A DNA stretch of 30,645 bases from Vallitalea maricola. Its GTDB lineage: Bacteria; Bacillota; Clostridia; Lachnospirales; Vallitaleaceae. Position 1 is the stretch's first letter. Each line of letters opens with the position of its first letter. This document shows, one piece after another, positions 1 to 8,693 of this stretch. A program made the translations under genes and the position numbers. Location: the NCBI RefSeq assembly GCF_036985595.1, contig NZ_BTPU01000075.1, positions 1-30,645 on the forward strand, given 5' to 3'. The notes below the pieces were generated by a model. It had not been told where the DNA came from and did not search any database. It saw nothing but the letters and a program-made list of their open reading frames with translations.

Positions 1-186
1 TAAAATACAACTATTATACACGGGTTTTCACCGTACATTACGTTAATTGTGTGAGTTATAATTGTGTTGATATGTTATTGTATATATTTATTGTAGTCAC
101 CTTAATTATGATAAGATTAGTTGATTTTGGATTAGTTTGATGTAATGATAGTTTGGTTGATTTAGTTGTGGTTATAATGTTTCTTA

Positions 187-927
187 TTATTTTATGGTGT
201 ACATTTTTGTTTCGGGGATGTTAAGTTCGTTTATTATTGATAGGGGGTATTTTAGGTTGCATATTTCACTTTTTTTGTGGCAGTCGCTGCCTAGGGAAAA
301 GAGAATGTTTTTCTTCAAGGCTTTTTTAAGGAAATTGGTGTTTGGTTCTTTCCATAGGCCGCTTATTTCTATTGCTACTTGATATTTTTCGCATAGAGTC
401 AGTAGTTCTTCTTCCCATCTGTTGATGTAGTCGGTATCTATTAGTTGTTCGTAGAATGGTAGCACGGTGCAATGTCCTAGGATATCAACTTTGGTTCGTT
501 GGAATGTTTTTGTTATGGTTTCAAGTATACCTTCTAGTATGTATCTGCAATCGGATGTTTTATATCTTTGTTTGTAGTTATCTCTGTGTCCGGCTCTGTA
601 TCCGAAATATTCGGATAACCAAGTACGTTGGTTTATGGTATCGTTGTAGGTATGTACACTTGATATTACATAGTCTAGTTTGCCTAATATTCTATCGGAC
701 CATTTAGTGTAGTCTCCTATGTTTGCCTCTACTCCTTTGTAAACATTGTATTGTTCTAATTTGTCAAGGTACTCCTCTATAGCACTCTCAGTAGTCATTT
801 TAGAGCAGAAAACATGGTCAGAGATGCCGATCTTGTATCCTAAGCCATCTGCTACTTCCAGTATCTCTTCAACAGTGGCATCTCCATCCGAAAAAAGGGT
901 ATGTGTATGTAAATCTATTACGTCCAT
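187..927 (-). CDS. PHP-domain metal-dependent phosphoesterase (histidinol-phosphatase-like)
   Basis: The 246-aa product is a PHP-fold hydrolase, probably a cytoplasmic phosphoesterase. All expected metal-ligand motifs are visible in order: DLHTHTLFSDG near the N-terminus, SDH, GVEAN, SSVHTY, GHCT and a C-terminal GSDCHK. There is no signal peptide or membrane segment. An upstream TTG (945) could add six residues. The ATG at 927 is preferred because AAAGGA lies 9 nt before it, inside the TTG extension. The gene follows the fused ABC permease after 153 bp and has its own promoter-like sequence there. PHP proteins include histidinol phosphatase, polymerase-associated domains and nucleotide or sugar phosphatases, so the substrate cannot be read from sequence. 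Next to an AfuA-type importer, a role in dephosphorylating the imported compound is plausible but inferred. Confidence 0.85.
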   Translation of the reverse strand: MDVIDLHTHTLFSDGDATVEEILEVADGLGYKIGISDHVFCSKMTTESAIEEYLDKLEQYNVYKGVEANIGDYTKWSDRILGKLDYVISSVHTYNDTINQRTWLSEYFGYRAGHRDNYKQRYKTSDCRYILEGILETITKTFQRTKVDILGHCTVLPFYEQLIDTDYINRWEEELLTLCEKYQVAIEISGLWKEPNTNFLKKALKKNILFSLGSDCHKKSEICNLKYPLSIINELNIPETKMYTIK

Positions 928-936
928 AATCACTGT

Positions 937-942
937 TCCTTT
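937..942 (-). promoter_or_regulatory. Ribosome binding site that sets the PHP gene start
   Basis: AAAGGA lies 9 nt upstream of the ATG at 927 and inside the reading frame that would begin at TTG 945. This places the real start at 927. Confidence 0.65.
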
Positions 943-994
943 CAAATATATATCATTTCCAAGTTATCTCTTTAATAAATTAAATTCATGTTAT

Positions 995-1023
995 ATTATA
1001 TCTAATATATTTTAGCCACGCAA
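995..1023 (-). promoter_or_regulatory. Candidate promoter for the PHP gene
   Basis: On the minus strand TTGCGT (1018-1023) is followed after 17 nt by a perfect TATAAT (995-1000). The -35 matches consensus only in TTG. It lies in the 153-bp gap after the permease stop and could express the PHP gene separately from the transporter operon. Confidence 0.4.
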
Positions 1024-1080
1024 TATACTTTTGCATATCTCCATTATTTACACGCACCATCCCAATACACATTTTACTAT

Positions 1081-2733
1081 CTACATAGTTATTCCTTTAC
1101 CACCAGATATCTTATTGAATATTAAAATAGATACAATAGTAGTAACAGTCAATATAGAAGCTAACGCCGCCGCAGTACCAAAACTTGCTCTGACAACTTC
1201 TGTATAGATAGCAACTGAAATAGTAGCCGTTTTACCAGTATACAGGATAACACTAGAACTTAATTCATTTATAGTAGTAATCCAGCTAAGTATCGCTCCT
1301 GATAATACTCCAGGTGCCATTAACCTTGCAGTTGTCTTGAAGAAAGTCTTCATTGGCGATACCCCTAGATTGATAGAAGCCTCTTCTATACTAGGATCTA
1401 TCTGATATAATATAGCTGTACTCGACCTAATGGTATAAGGTAACTTTCTGATAACATATGCAATTATCAAAATCCATGCTGTACCAGCTAGCATAACTGG
1501 TCCTTTATTAAATGCTACGAGAAGACTGATACCAAGTACCGCTCCTGGAATAACATAAGGGAACATAATCAATATATCCAATAAACTGTTAACTTTTGAT
1601 TTTTTTCTTACTATTAAATAGGATAGTAGTAAACCTGCAATAACCATTATTATGATAGCTATTGTTGAATATAGGAATGTATTAGATATATTAGTAGATA
1701 ACTTGCTAATAATCATTTTATAGCTATCAAGACTGAAGCCTTTTACAAAGATAGGTCCATTAGTTTTTATAAATGAAGTTATGACAACCACAACTTGTTG
1801 AACCATAGCAATACCTGCTATAACCAAACAAAAAACTGTTAATCCTATTCTTTTACCTTTTGTTAATTTTACAACTTTAGGTGGTCTAAGTGAACTCATC
1901 ATATAACTTTTTTTGGCAATCACTAGTTTCTGAACTAGGAGAATCGCTACAGCGCAAATGATTATAATAACACTTAACATACTTGCTATTGTAGCATTAC
2001 CGCCGATTTCGCTCATATATTCTTCATATATTAGTACAGGCAGTACTTTATATCCTTCACCTATTAACATAGGTGTACCAAAATCAGCTAGAGAAGTCAT
2101 GAATACCATTAATGCCCCTGCTGTTATAGTAGGTAGTATTAGTGGAAAAGTAATTGTAAATAGTTTCTTGATTCCAGATACCCCTAAGTTCTCTGCTGCC
2201 TCTTCAATTGATGAATCCATACTCTTGAGAGCTCCTGAAACAAAGAGATAAACATAAGGGAAGAACTTCAATGTGAATACTAATACTATGCCTGTCCATC
2301 CATATATAGTTGGTAATTCTATTCCAATATTTCTAAAGATATTGGTCAAGAATCCGTTTCTACCAAGTAATAATATCCAAGAATATGCCCCAATGAATGG
2401 TGGTGATAATAGGGATAGTATAATCATTATATTAATTAATGGCTTACCCCATATATTATAACGTGTAGTTATGTATGCCATTGGAAGACCTATCAATGTT
2501 GATAGAATAGTTGCTGTAATTACAACTGATAAACTATTAAAAAGTGTTTTATAATAATAAGGGTATTTGAAAAATTCTAAGTAATTGGCAAATGTAAATC
2601 CGCCTGTCTCTTGTGAAACAAAACTCTCTCTAAGCATTGAGAAGAAAGGATATATTAATACTACAGCTAATGTAGCGAATGCAATGATTCTTGTTACATT
2701 CCAGAAATTAAAGAATTTCCTTATTCTTTTCAT
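1081..2733 (-). CDS. Fused double permease of an AfuB/FbpB-type ABC importer
   Basis: The 550-aa membrane protein consists of two fused binding-protein-dependent permease domains, with about 12 hydrophobic helices. Each half has a cytoplasmic EAA loop that contacts the ATPase: EAAENLGVSGIKKLF in the first half and EASINLGVSPMKTFF in the second. This layout is typical of iron(III), 2-aminoethylphosphonate and hexose-phosphate (AfuB) importers. The ATG overlaps the ATPase stop codon by one base (TAATG), with GAGGAGGT inside the end of the ATPase gene. The two are therefore probably translationally coupled. The permease itself does not reveal the substrate; see the binding protein at 3952-5043. 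Confidence 0.9.
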   Translation of the reverse strand: MKRIRKFFNFWNVTRIIAFATLAVVLIYPFFSMLRESFVSQETGGFTFANYLEFFKYPYYYKTLFNSLSVVITATILSTLIGLPMAYITTRYNIWGKPLINIMIILSLLSPPFIGAYSWILLLGRNGFLTNIFRNIGIELPTIYGWTGIVLVFTLKFFPYVYLFVSGALKSMDSSIEEAAENLGVSGIKKLFTITFPLILPTITAGALMVFMTSLADFGTPMLIGEGYKVLPVLIYEEYMSEIGGNATIASMLSVIIIICAVAILLVQKLVIAKKSYMMSSLRPPKVVKLTKGKRIGLTVFCLVIAGIAMVQQVVVVITSFIKTNGPIFVKGFSLDSYKMIISKLSTNISNTFLYSTIAIIIMVIAGLLLSYLIVRKKSKVNSLLDILIMFPYVIPGAVLGISLLVAFNKGPVMLAGTAWILIIAYVIRKLPYTIRSSTAILYQIDPSIEEASINLGVSPMKTFFKTTARLMAPGVLSGAILSWITTINELSSSVILYTGKTATISVAIYTEVVRASFGTAAALASILTVTTIVSILIFNKISGGKGITM

Positions 2734-3812
2734 TATAGGAGTACCTCCTCACCAGTGCTATCATAGATATGTATTCTATCAGAGGATAATATCAAGCTTA
2801 CTTTATCACCGGATTTTCTTATATGAGATATGTCTTTTGTATATTCATTAACTTCAACAATCTGACCATTAGCAAGTCTAATTTCATAATTAATGAAATC
2901 ACCTAGAAATGTACCGATGACGATTTCTCCATTCAATTCATCTTTTTTTGCATCTGTAATCATTATTTCTTCAGGTCTAGCGCCAACGATGACTTCACCT
3001 GTGTAATCATTCTTTAGATTCATATTAATGATCTTGTTGTTGATATTGATTCTAGTACCATTGGAATTTTTCTCTATCACTTTGCCTTTCAGATAATTAG
3101 AAGTACCTATGAAGTCACCTATAAAAGTGTTCTGTGGGTCTTTATATATTTCAACAGGTGTCCCTACTTGTTGAATTACTCCTAATTTCATAACTGCTAT
3201 CCTGTCAGAAATAGCTAATGCTTCTTCTTGGTCATGTGTAACGTATATAGTAGTTATCTTAAGGTCTTTTTGAAGTTTTCTTATTATGGTTCTCATTTGA
3301 ACACGTAATTTCGCATCAAGATTACTAAGTGGTTCATCCATCAATAATACATCTGGATGAATAACAATAGCTCTTGCCAGTGCGATTCTTTGCTGCTGTC
3401 CACCACTTAATTGTGATGGCTGTCTATCTTTGAATTGTGCCATTTGAACCATTTCCAAGGCTTCCATGACTCTTTTGTTAATTTCATCTTTATGTATCTT
3501 TCTAGCTTTTAAACCATATGCAACATTGTTGAAAACAGACATATGTGGGAATATTGCATAGTTCTGAAAAACCATTCCTATGTTTCTCTTATGGGCCGGA
3601 ATATCATTTATCACTTTGTCTCCGAACGAGATATGTCCCCCATCTATACTATTGAAACCTGCAATCATTCTAAGTAGTGTTGTTTTTCCACAACCTGATG
3701 GACCAAGTAGTGTAAATAGTTCGCCTTCCTTAATAGTTAGATTAGCGTTATTTACTGCTTTGTAGTCACCATATATTTTTACGGCATTTTTTATGACAAC
3801 TTGATGACTCAT
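2733..3812 (-). CDS. ABC importer ATPase, FbpC/PotA/AfuC type
   Basis: This 359-aa ATPase powers the fused permease encoded just downstream. Walker A is GPSGCGKTT (residues 37-45), the Q-loop is QNYAIFPHM, the signature is LSGGQQQR (135-142), Walker B is VLLMDE (155-160) and the switch histidine is H193 in THDQEE. The C-terminal third, after about residue 240, is the TOBE-type regulatory region found in the FbpC/MalK/PotA class. It follows the binding-protein gene after a 139-bp gap that contains a strong hairpin, and overlaps the permease by one base. It is less likely to serve the sugar permeases at 12.5-14.3 kb, which normally borrow an MsmX-type ATPase, but that cannot be excluded. Confidence 0.92.
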   Translation of the reverse strand: MSHQVVIKNAVKIYGDYKAVNNANLTIKEGELFTLLGPSGCGKTTLLRMIAGFNSIDGGHISFGDKVINDIPAHKRNIGMVFQNYAIFPHMSVFNNVAYGLKARKIHKDEINKRVMEALEMVQMAQFKDRQPSQLSGGQQQRIALARAIVIHPDVLLMDEPLSNLDAKLRVQMRTIIRKLQKDLKITTIYVTHDQEEALAISDRIAVMKLGVIQQVGTPVEIYKDPQNTFIGDFIGTSNYLKGKVIEKNSNGTRININNKIINMNLKNDYTGEVIVGARPEEIMITDAKKDELNGEIVIGTFLGDFINYEIRLANGQIVEVNEYTKDISHIRKSGDKVSLILSSDRIHIYDSTGEEVLL

Positions 3813-3857
3813 ATTTGTTTCCTCCCAATATTCTTTTTTAGTATTTTTGTTTAGTAT

Positions 3858-3908
3858 GATTAATCCACAAAAAGTAATTTGTACCTTCTTGCTTTTTGTG
3901 GATTAATC
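3858..3908 (-). promoter_or_regulatory. 17-bp perfect stem-loop between binding-protein and ATPase genes
   Basis: The arms at 3858-3874 and 3892-3908 are perfectly complementary over 17 bp, with a 17-nt loop. No U-run follows on the minus strand, so it is not a classic terminator. Its position after the first gene suggests 3'-end protection or partial attenuation, which would raise binding-protein levels over the ATPase and permease. Confidence 0.7.
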
Positions 3909-3951
3909 TTAGCATAACTATGATATTTTTATTTGAGTGATATAATCTATA

Positions 3952-5043
3952 TTAATATTTTCCTATTACGATGTCTTTCCATTTTTTGATGATGTTTTCT
4001 TTGTTCTCTGATACCCACTCCAAATTATAATCTACTAATTTCATATCTGACATCTTAATTAAGTTATCAGCAGTCTTTACGTCATCACGAACTGGACGTG
4101 ATGCAAAATTGTCTAATATGAATTGTTGAGTTTTAGCAGTAAGAACAAAATCCATGAATTTCTTTGCATTAGCTTCATTTTTAGCTCCTTTTATGATGGC
4201 AATACCATCTGGAACTGATGATGTACCTTCGCTTGGATACACAATACCTACTTCTGCTCCAGCATTTACATATTCCATAGCTGTTTTTTCAAGAGTCAAT
4301 CCAACAGCATACTCTCCATCAGCAACACCTTTGTATACTCCTGATGAACCAGAGATTAGTTTTTCATCTAGATTACTGTAAAAATCTTTGATGAATTTCC
4401 ATCCTTCATCTCCTTCGTTTTTATATGCAGTCAACATTGTTGCTAGAATTGTAAAAGATGAACCAGATCTTGTTGGATCGGCATATGCTATCTTACCTTT
4501 GTATTTTTCATCTAACAAATCACCCCATGAAGCTGGTACATCTTCAGGCTTAACGAGCTTTTTGTTGTACATGATAACCATTGGTAATGGGCTTGTACCA
4601 GTCCATGCATTTTCTCTATCAATAAAAGCAGCATCTACCATTTTGGCTTCTTCACTTTCATATGGTTCAAAATATTGTTTGAAGGCATTTAGTGATTCTG
4701 CTCCTCCACCCCACATAACATCGCCAAGTGCATTATTCTGTTCTGATTCGATTCTTTTTAATAATTCACCAGTACCTGCTGCAACAACTTCTACTTTGAT
4801 TCCTGTTGTTTCTTGGAATTCCTTTACAATAGGATTAATCATATCTGCTTTATGAGGGCTATATACTACTAAACTATCAGTTTCATTTTCTTGTTTTGCA
4901 TTTTCATCACTTGCTTTAATATCCTCAGTTGATTCTTTTACATTACTAGTATCCTTGTTGGTATTTTTCTCCTTATCTCCACAAGCTACTAAAGTAGTAA
5001 CTCCTAATGCTAGAACCAATATTAATGTAATGATTTTTTTCAT
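3952..5043 (-). CDS. AfuA/FbpA-type ABC substrate-binding lipoprotein
   Basis: The 363-aa protein starts with a lipoprotein signal ending in LVAC (Cys21), then a Lys/Asp/Asn-rich tether to about residue 55. The mature domain has the periplasmic-binding fold of iron(III), phosphonate and hexose-phosphate binders (VVYSPHKADMINPIVKEF, SGVYKGVADGEYAVGL, EGTSSVPDG). It contains no adjacent Tyr-Tyr pair; FbpA proteins use such a pair to hold ferric iron. The segment SGVYKGVADGEYAVGL instead recalls AfuA, which binds sugar phosphates. It heads an operon with the ATPase and fused permease, and GGAGGA lies upstream of the ATG. Substrate is inferred: sugar phosphate or phosphonate is favoured over iron. 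Confidence 0.85.
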   Translation of the reverse strand: MKKIITLILVLALGVTTLVACGDKEKNTNKDTSNVKESTEDIKASDENAKQENETDSLVVYSPHKADMINPIVKEFQETTGIKVEVVAAGTGELLKRIESEQNNALGDVMWGGGAESLNAFKQYFEPYESEEAKMVDAAFIDRENAWTGTSPLPMVIMYNKKLVKPEDVPASWGDLLDEKYKGKIAYADPTRSGSSFTILATMLTAYKNEGDEGWKFIKDFYSNLDEKLISGSSGVYKGVADGEYAVGLTLEKTAMEYVNAGAEVGIVYPSEGTSSVPDGIAIIKGAKNEANAKKFMDFVLTAKTQQFILDNFASRPVRDDVKTADNLIKMSDMKLVDYNLEWVSENKENIIKKWKDIVIGKY

Positions 5044-5102
5044 AATAATATGTCCTCCTTCATTTAATTAGATGAAATATACTCATATATAAGTTTATAT
5101 AT

Positions 5103-5131
5103 ATAATATAAAGATTCTACAATTTCTACAA
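5103..5131 (-). promoter_or_regulatory. Promoter of the AfuA-type transporter operon
   Basis: On the minus strand TTGTAG (5126-5131) is spaced 17 nt from TATTAT (5103-5108), about 60 bp before the binding-protein ATG. A 20-bp-period direct repeat lies just upstream, as expected for an activator-dependent promoter. Confidence 0.5.
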
Positions 5132-5137
5132 TCCATT

Positions 5138-5170
5138 ATTATGAACTTTTGTTTAAAATCATGAACTTTT
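5138..5170 (-). promoter_or_regulatory. Direct-repeat operator with 20-bp period
   Basis: AAAAGTTCAT occurs twice on the minus strand (5141-5150 and 5161-5170), 20 bp apart. The match extends to 13 bases with one mismatch. The proximal copy ends 9 bp upstream of the predicted -35. Two direct half-sites on the same face of the helix suit an AraC-family or response-regulator activator. Confidence 0.5.
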
Positions 5171-5563
5171 TAGATATTATACTATTATCAAGTTATTAAA
5201 CTTATATTTTATGTTAATAAAACCAATAATTCAAGCTGCAATTTAGCTGTTTTGTATATAATTAAGTTATGTTTAGTTTTTACTATTTCTACCTCCAGAT
5301 TCAATTGTAAGATTTATTTTTAAATTAATTAATGCATTTTCAAAATAATCATTACTGCTATATTTATTATTTCTCCCACACTTAGTAATATACACAGTTG
5401 AATAAACTTATGAAACTTGAAGAAATATTAAAAAGCATTATACAGACAGAGGGGATTAAGTTTTTGCCATTCCTAAAAATAGTATGGATTTTATTGCAGC
5501 ATCTGAGAATAAAAAAAAATGTACTTAATGAATTACATTTTCACAAGTAGCATTTTAAATGAA
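5171..5563. other. AT-rich intergenic stretch
   Basis: About 390 bp separate the AfuA-type operon from the polysaccharide locus. It is AT-rich with no intact gene. The only content is a short plus-strand ORF remnant at 5410-5550, listed separately. Confidence 0.5.
5410..5550 (+). pseudogene. Possible degraded plus-strand ORF
   Basis: An ATG-started ORF of 46 codons begins MKLEEILKSIIQTEGIK and has no ribosome site. From 5463 a second plus frame reads FAIPKNSMDFIAASENKKKC before a stop, and looks more protein-like than the continuation of the first. This suggests a frameshifted remnant of a longer gene. I do not recognise the family; an old mobile-element gene is possible. It is the only plus-strand coding hint in the window, and chance is a real alternative. 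Confidence 0.18.
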
Positions 5564-5599
5564 GAGACTGTCAGAAATTACTCATTTTCCGACAGTCCC
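5564..5599 (-). terminator. Stem-loop terminator after the DUF4091 gene
   Basis: A 14-bp stem (5564-5577 with 5586-5599, including two G-U pairs on the minus-strand RNA) encloses an 8-nt loop, 8 nt after the stop codon. The following bases (TTCATTT) are only moderately U-rich. It probably ends the glycosidase operon. Confidence 0.6.
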
Positions 5600-5607
5600 T
5601 TAATGTA

Positions 5608-7341
5608 TTAACTCAGTTTTTTCAGCATATGATTAATAATGTTATTATAAGCTTCATAGTCAAAAGAATATATCTCTTGGGGCTTTTTATAATTGATATC
5701 ACTTAGACGCTCCCAATAAAAGACATCTTTTAACATATGATTTACTTCCTCTTTAGCATCAAAGGTGCTTACATAACGGTTAATAATTTCATAGTCCCTG
5801 ATTCCTCTCTTAAGATTCATGTATCTTATGGTAAGTATAGGAATTCCATCTTTACCAGGATAGACAAAATTGGTATCCCCTGCCGGCCAATAGGGATACT
5901 TGATTGCAATTTTATTTAATGGGTCCTTAGGCCATGCGGTATAATTCCATCTTAAAAAACCATCTAAATCTAATACCCATGCTATCCAAGGAATTATGCG
6001 TGCTTCAATAGCTGGTGACTTAATAAATGTATTTGGATATTCTGGTCCACAGCATACATAATATGTAATTACTCCATCTACCTTCTCTTTAAGATCGTGT
6101 AGTTCTTCATACTTATCACATGTACATCCAAGAGAAGGGCAATAATCCACTACATGAGGTATATTTTCACCCATTAAATCAATATTATTAATAGCAACTT
6201 TATATTGAAACCCTTTTGCCATCTCATTGAATACACTTATTTTATTGATAAACTCATCCAGCTTTGCTGGTTCATCAGCAAGAATTCGAACCTTATGAAT
6301 TAATCCTTTCTCTATAAAGAATTGTTCCAAAGCTTTTACATAACCAGCTAGCTCCTCTTTTTTTCTTATATAACGGAACAGATGCTGGTTTTCATCATAG
6401 TAGCGTAGTCGGATACCATCCTTTACATCCTCTATTATCCTACCGAAACCAACATCTTCAAAAAGCCAAATGTTGCTTAATCCAAAAACTTCTATTTCTT
6501 TATCAATACCATATTTTAAGCAAATATTAATATAGCGTTCCATAGCCGAAAAATCATACACCCACTGTCCCTCTTTTGAATAGACAATCCTTGCCATATT
6601 ATATTCAAACAGATTAGAATCATCTATCTTGTTATGCATGGTATCTTGACCGGACCATGGCATTTCAGATACAATAACAGAAATAACTTTTTGACCTAGA
6701 TTCGCTAAAGATTTAATGTAGTTTTCAATAATATCAAAATGTTCATCACTCCATAAATCCACATTATATTGCCTTGCTATATTGCTATTATGCTGCCATA
6801 AATCAAGATGGAACTGGTAATCTCTTGGATCATCTAAACTAATATCAAGGACTTCAAATTCATATTCAATCTCATGAATTAATACTTCATCCTCAAATAA
6901 ATGTTTGTTATACAAAGAAATCATTGGTTTATAGATACCCTTTGGTATATGCTTATCAATAAAAATTTCTATCCATATAGCCTGTTCTTTTCCTGCTTCT
7001 ACAATGATATTTTTTTGATTTAAAAGTAAATCAGATTTGTAGCAGCTATCATCATCTTGGATAAGACCTACCAAATGAACTTGAATATTTTCATTACTCA
7101 TTCCATCTACATTCACTTCTACTCTTACTTCTTCAATGGTTCCTTTTGGATAAAAGGTGGTATCTTCATTAACACAAATCTGCATATCCTCATTGGATTT
7201 TAAAAGCAGTTGAGCTACTACCCAATCATTTTTACCACAATACTGCTTTTTAAACTCATTTTGATCATATGCTTTATCTTCAACAAGACTTCCATATATA
7301 TATTTATAAGTTTCATCTTTCAACATATATTCTAAATTCAT
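5608..7341 (-). CDS. DUF4091 / GH123-like glycoside hydrolase
   Basis: This 577-aa protein has no signal peptide and is presumably cytoplasmic. It has an N-terminal beta-sandwich region (to about residue 165), a central TIM-barrel region, and a C-terminal DUF4091 segment ending in the typical RYMNLKRGIRDYEIINRY. The adjacent acidic pair D356-E357 in VRILADEP sits where GH123-type enzymes carry their Asp-Glu catalytic pair for substrate-assisted cleavage of N-acetylhexosaminides. Family knowledge thus suggests a beta-N-acetylgalactosaminidase-like activity, but DUF4091 proteins are poorly characterised. It is the last gene of the operon, 82 bp after the fucosidase, followed by a terminator. 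An AAGGGTGAAGG ribosome site precedes the ATG. Confidence 0.78.
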   Translation of the reverse strand: MNLEYMLKDETYKYIYGSLVEDKAYDQNEFKKQYCGKNDWVVAQLLLKSNEDMQICVNEDTTFYPKGTIEEVRVEVNVDGMSNENIQVHLVGLIQDDDSCYKSDLLLNQKNIIVEAGKEQAIWIEIFIDKHIPKGIYKPMISLYNKHLFEDEVLIHEIEYEFEVLDISLDDPRDYQFHLDLWQHNSNIARQYNVDLWSDEHFDIIENYIKSLANLGQKVISVIVSEMPWSGQDTMHNKIDDSNLFEYNMARIVYSKEGQWVYDFSAMERYINICLKYGIDKEIEVFGLSNIWLFEDVGFGRIIEDVKDGIRLRYYDENQHLFRYIRKKEELAGYVKALEQFFIEKGLIHKVRILADEPAKLDEFINKISVFNEMAKGFQYKVAINNIDLMGENIPHVVDYCPSLGCTCDKYEELHDLKEKVDGVITYYVCCGPEYPNTFIKSPAIEARIIPWIAWVLDLDGFLRWNYTAWPKDPLNKIAIKYPYWPAGDTNFVYPGKDGIPILTIRYMNLKRGIRDYEIINRYVSTFDAKEEVNHMLKDVFYWERLSDINYKKPQEIYSFDYEAYNNIINHMLKKLS

Positions 7342-7423
7342 GCCTTCACCCTTTCCTATTTTCCTTTGTCCTTGTGTAAAAATAACTTGTATATTTTTTA
7401 ATTAAATTATTTAACACCTTAGA

Positions 7424-8680
7424 TTATTCTACTGATTGACAATAATAAATGCAAATATCATCTAATACTGCTTCCCCTGAGCTTTCAATAATTTCAATGG
7501 TTAATTCTTTTAATGATAGGGAAGGGAAATGACATATTGCCTTATGTCCAATATTATAGCCTTCATAAAGCAAAATTTCTTCACTTGCATAAGGATAGGG
7601 AGTTCCCTTTATAACAAACTTACGAACATGTTCACCATTCATTAAGTTTTCTTTAATGATGACATGATTCATTAAGATACCTTCCTCATTTTTATAAACA
7701 TATTTATTTCCATCAACTAGAAATTCTTTCTTTGATGCCATAGGGCTGCTAAATCTTCTTTTAATTTCTGCACCAAATTCTAACAATCTCTTGCTATCTT
7801 TTTCAGGAACTAATCCCCTTCTATCTGGACCAATATTCATTAATAAATTCGTTCCTCTGCCTACAGAGTAATAGTAAATACCCATTAGTTCATCTAAACT
7901 TTTTATTGTATCTTCATCCTCATCACTATAGAACCAATTATCCTTACGTATACGGCAGTCGCATTCTGCTGGAAGCCATAAGCTGCCTTTTCCTCCTAAG
8001 TCGTCCATATCTTCTGTCTGAATAGAGAAGTGAACGCGATCCACTACGTTCCAACATGGTTTTGTTGCTACCCCTGATTCATTACCAATCCATCTAAAAT
8101 CAGGATCACCCATACTAAATATTAGAATATTGGGTTGAAGACTTCTCACTTTTTTCGTTATATCACCCCAGTGATAGGTACATCTCTCCGATCCACATCC
8201 ATCAAACCATATGAGATCAATAGCTCCATAATGACTCATCAGCTCCGATAACTGGTTGATAATATATTGATTATATTCCTGTTCACTCATGTTACAGTCA
8301 AAAATACTAAAGTCCGCAGGGGAATAGTAAAGCCCCGCCTTAATGTCGTATTTTTTACATGCATCAACAAATTCTTTTACAACATCACCTTTTCCATCTC
8401 GCCATTGACAGTTTTTAACGCAGTTATCTGTATAAGCAGAAGGCCAGAGACAGAATCCATCATGATGTTTAGTCGTCATGATAGCATATCTGAATCCTGC
8501 CTCTTTTACGGTTCTAATCCATTGTTCACAGTCTAAGTCTACGGGATTAAAGGAATGGATATCCATATTCTTACCATCCCAATCCACATGGGCTTCATTA
8601 AATGTACGAATACCAAAATGGAAAAATATACCTTGCTCTAAATCTTGGTATATCAATTGGTTTTTATTGGGTTTAATCAT
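7424..8680 (-). CDS. GH29 alpha-L-fucosidase, cytoplasmic
   Basis: This 418-aa enzyme would remove terminal alpha-L-fucose from imported oligosaccharides. GH29 hallmarks are present: FFHFGIRTF near the N-terminus, TTKHHDGFCLW (69-79), GLYYSPADF, the nucleophile Asp160 in IDLIWFDGCG, and TNLLMNIGPDRRGLVP in the second half. The general acid glutamate varies in this family and is not assigned. There is no signal peptide. An ATG at 8713 would add 11 residues, but AAGGAG lies 7 nt before the ATG at 8680, so the shorter form is chosen. A 241-bp gap with two hairpins separates it from the GH30 gene, so differential expression or a separate promoter is possible. Confidence 0.88.
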   Translation of the reverse strand: MIKPNKNQLIYQDLEQGIFFHFGIRTFNEAHVDWDGKNMDIHSFNPVDLDCEQWIRTVKEAGFRYAIMTTKHHDGFCLWPSAYTDNCVKNCQWRDGKGDVVKEFVDACKKYDIKAGLYYSPADFSIFDCNMSEQEYNQYIINQLSELMSHYGAIDLIWFDGCGSERCTYHWGDITKKVRSLQPNILIFSMGDPDFRWIGNESGVATKPCWNVVDRVHFSIQTEDMDDLGGKGSLWLPAECDCRIRKDNWFYSDEDEDTIKSLDELMGIYYYSVGRGTNLLMNIGPDRRGLVPEKDSKRLLEFGAEIKRRFSSPMASKKEFLVDGNKYVYKNEEGILMNHVIIKENLMNGEHVRKFVIKGTPYPYASEEILLYEGYNIGHKAICHFPSLSLKELTIEIIESSGEAVLDDICIYYCQSVE

Positions 8681-8687
8681 ATCTAAT

Positions 8688-8693
8688 CTCCTT
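8688..8693 (-). promoter_or_regulatory. Ribosome binding site that sets the fucosidase start
   Basis: AAGGAG lies 7 nt before ATG 8680 and inside the longer frame from 8713. It argues for the internal start. Confidence 0.75.

Noticed and set aside
1..186. Minus-strand ATG at 36-38 with an open frame running off the window edge.
   Set aside because: Only about a dozen codons are visible, with no ribosome site. The sequence downstream of the PHP gene looks non-coding and shows no clear terminator.
995..1069. Short minus-strand ORF of about 24-28 codons between the permease and PHP genes (starts near 1055-1069).
   Set aside because: It has no ribosome site, it overlaps the predicted promoter of the PHP gene, and its length is compatible with chance.
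4154..4855. Plus-strand ORFs opposite the AfuA-type gene, and many similar ones opposite the giant lyase.
   Set aside because: They are shadows of real minus-strand genes with composition set by the opposite frame. They have no ribosome sites and no recognisable domains.
3952..5043. Annotation as a ferric-iron-binding protein.
   Set aside because: Overall family similarity allows it, but there is no Tyr-Tyr pair, and the neighbouring phosphoesterase points elsewhere. Only a generic AfuA/FbpA-type call is kept.
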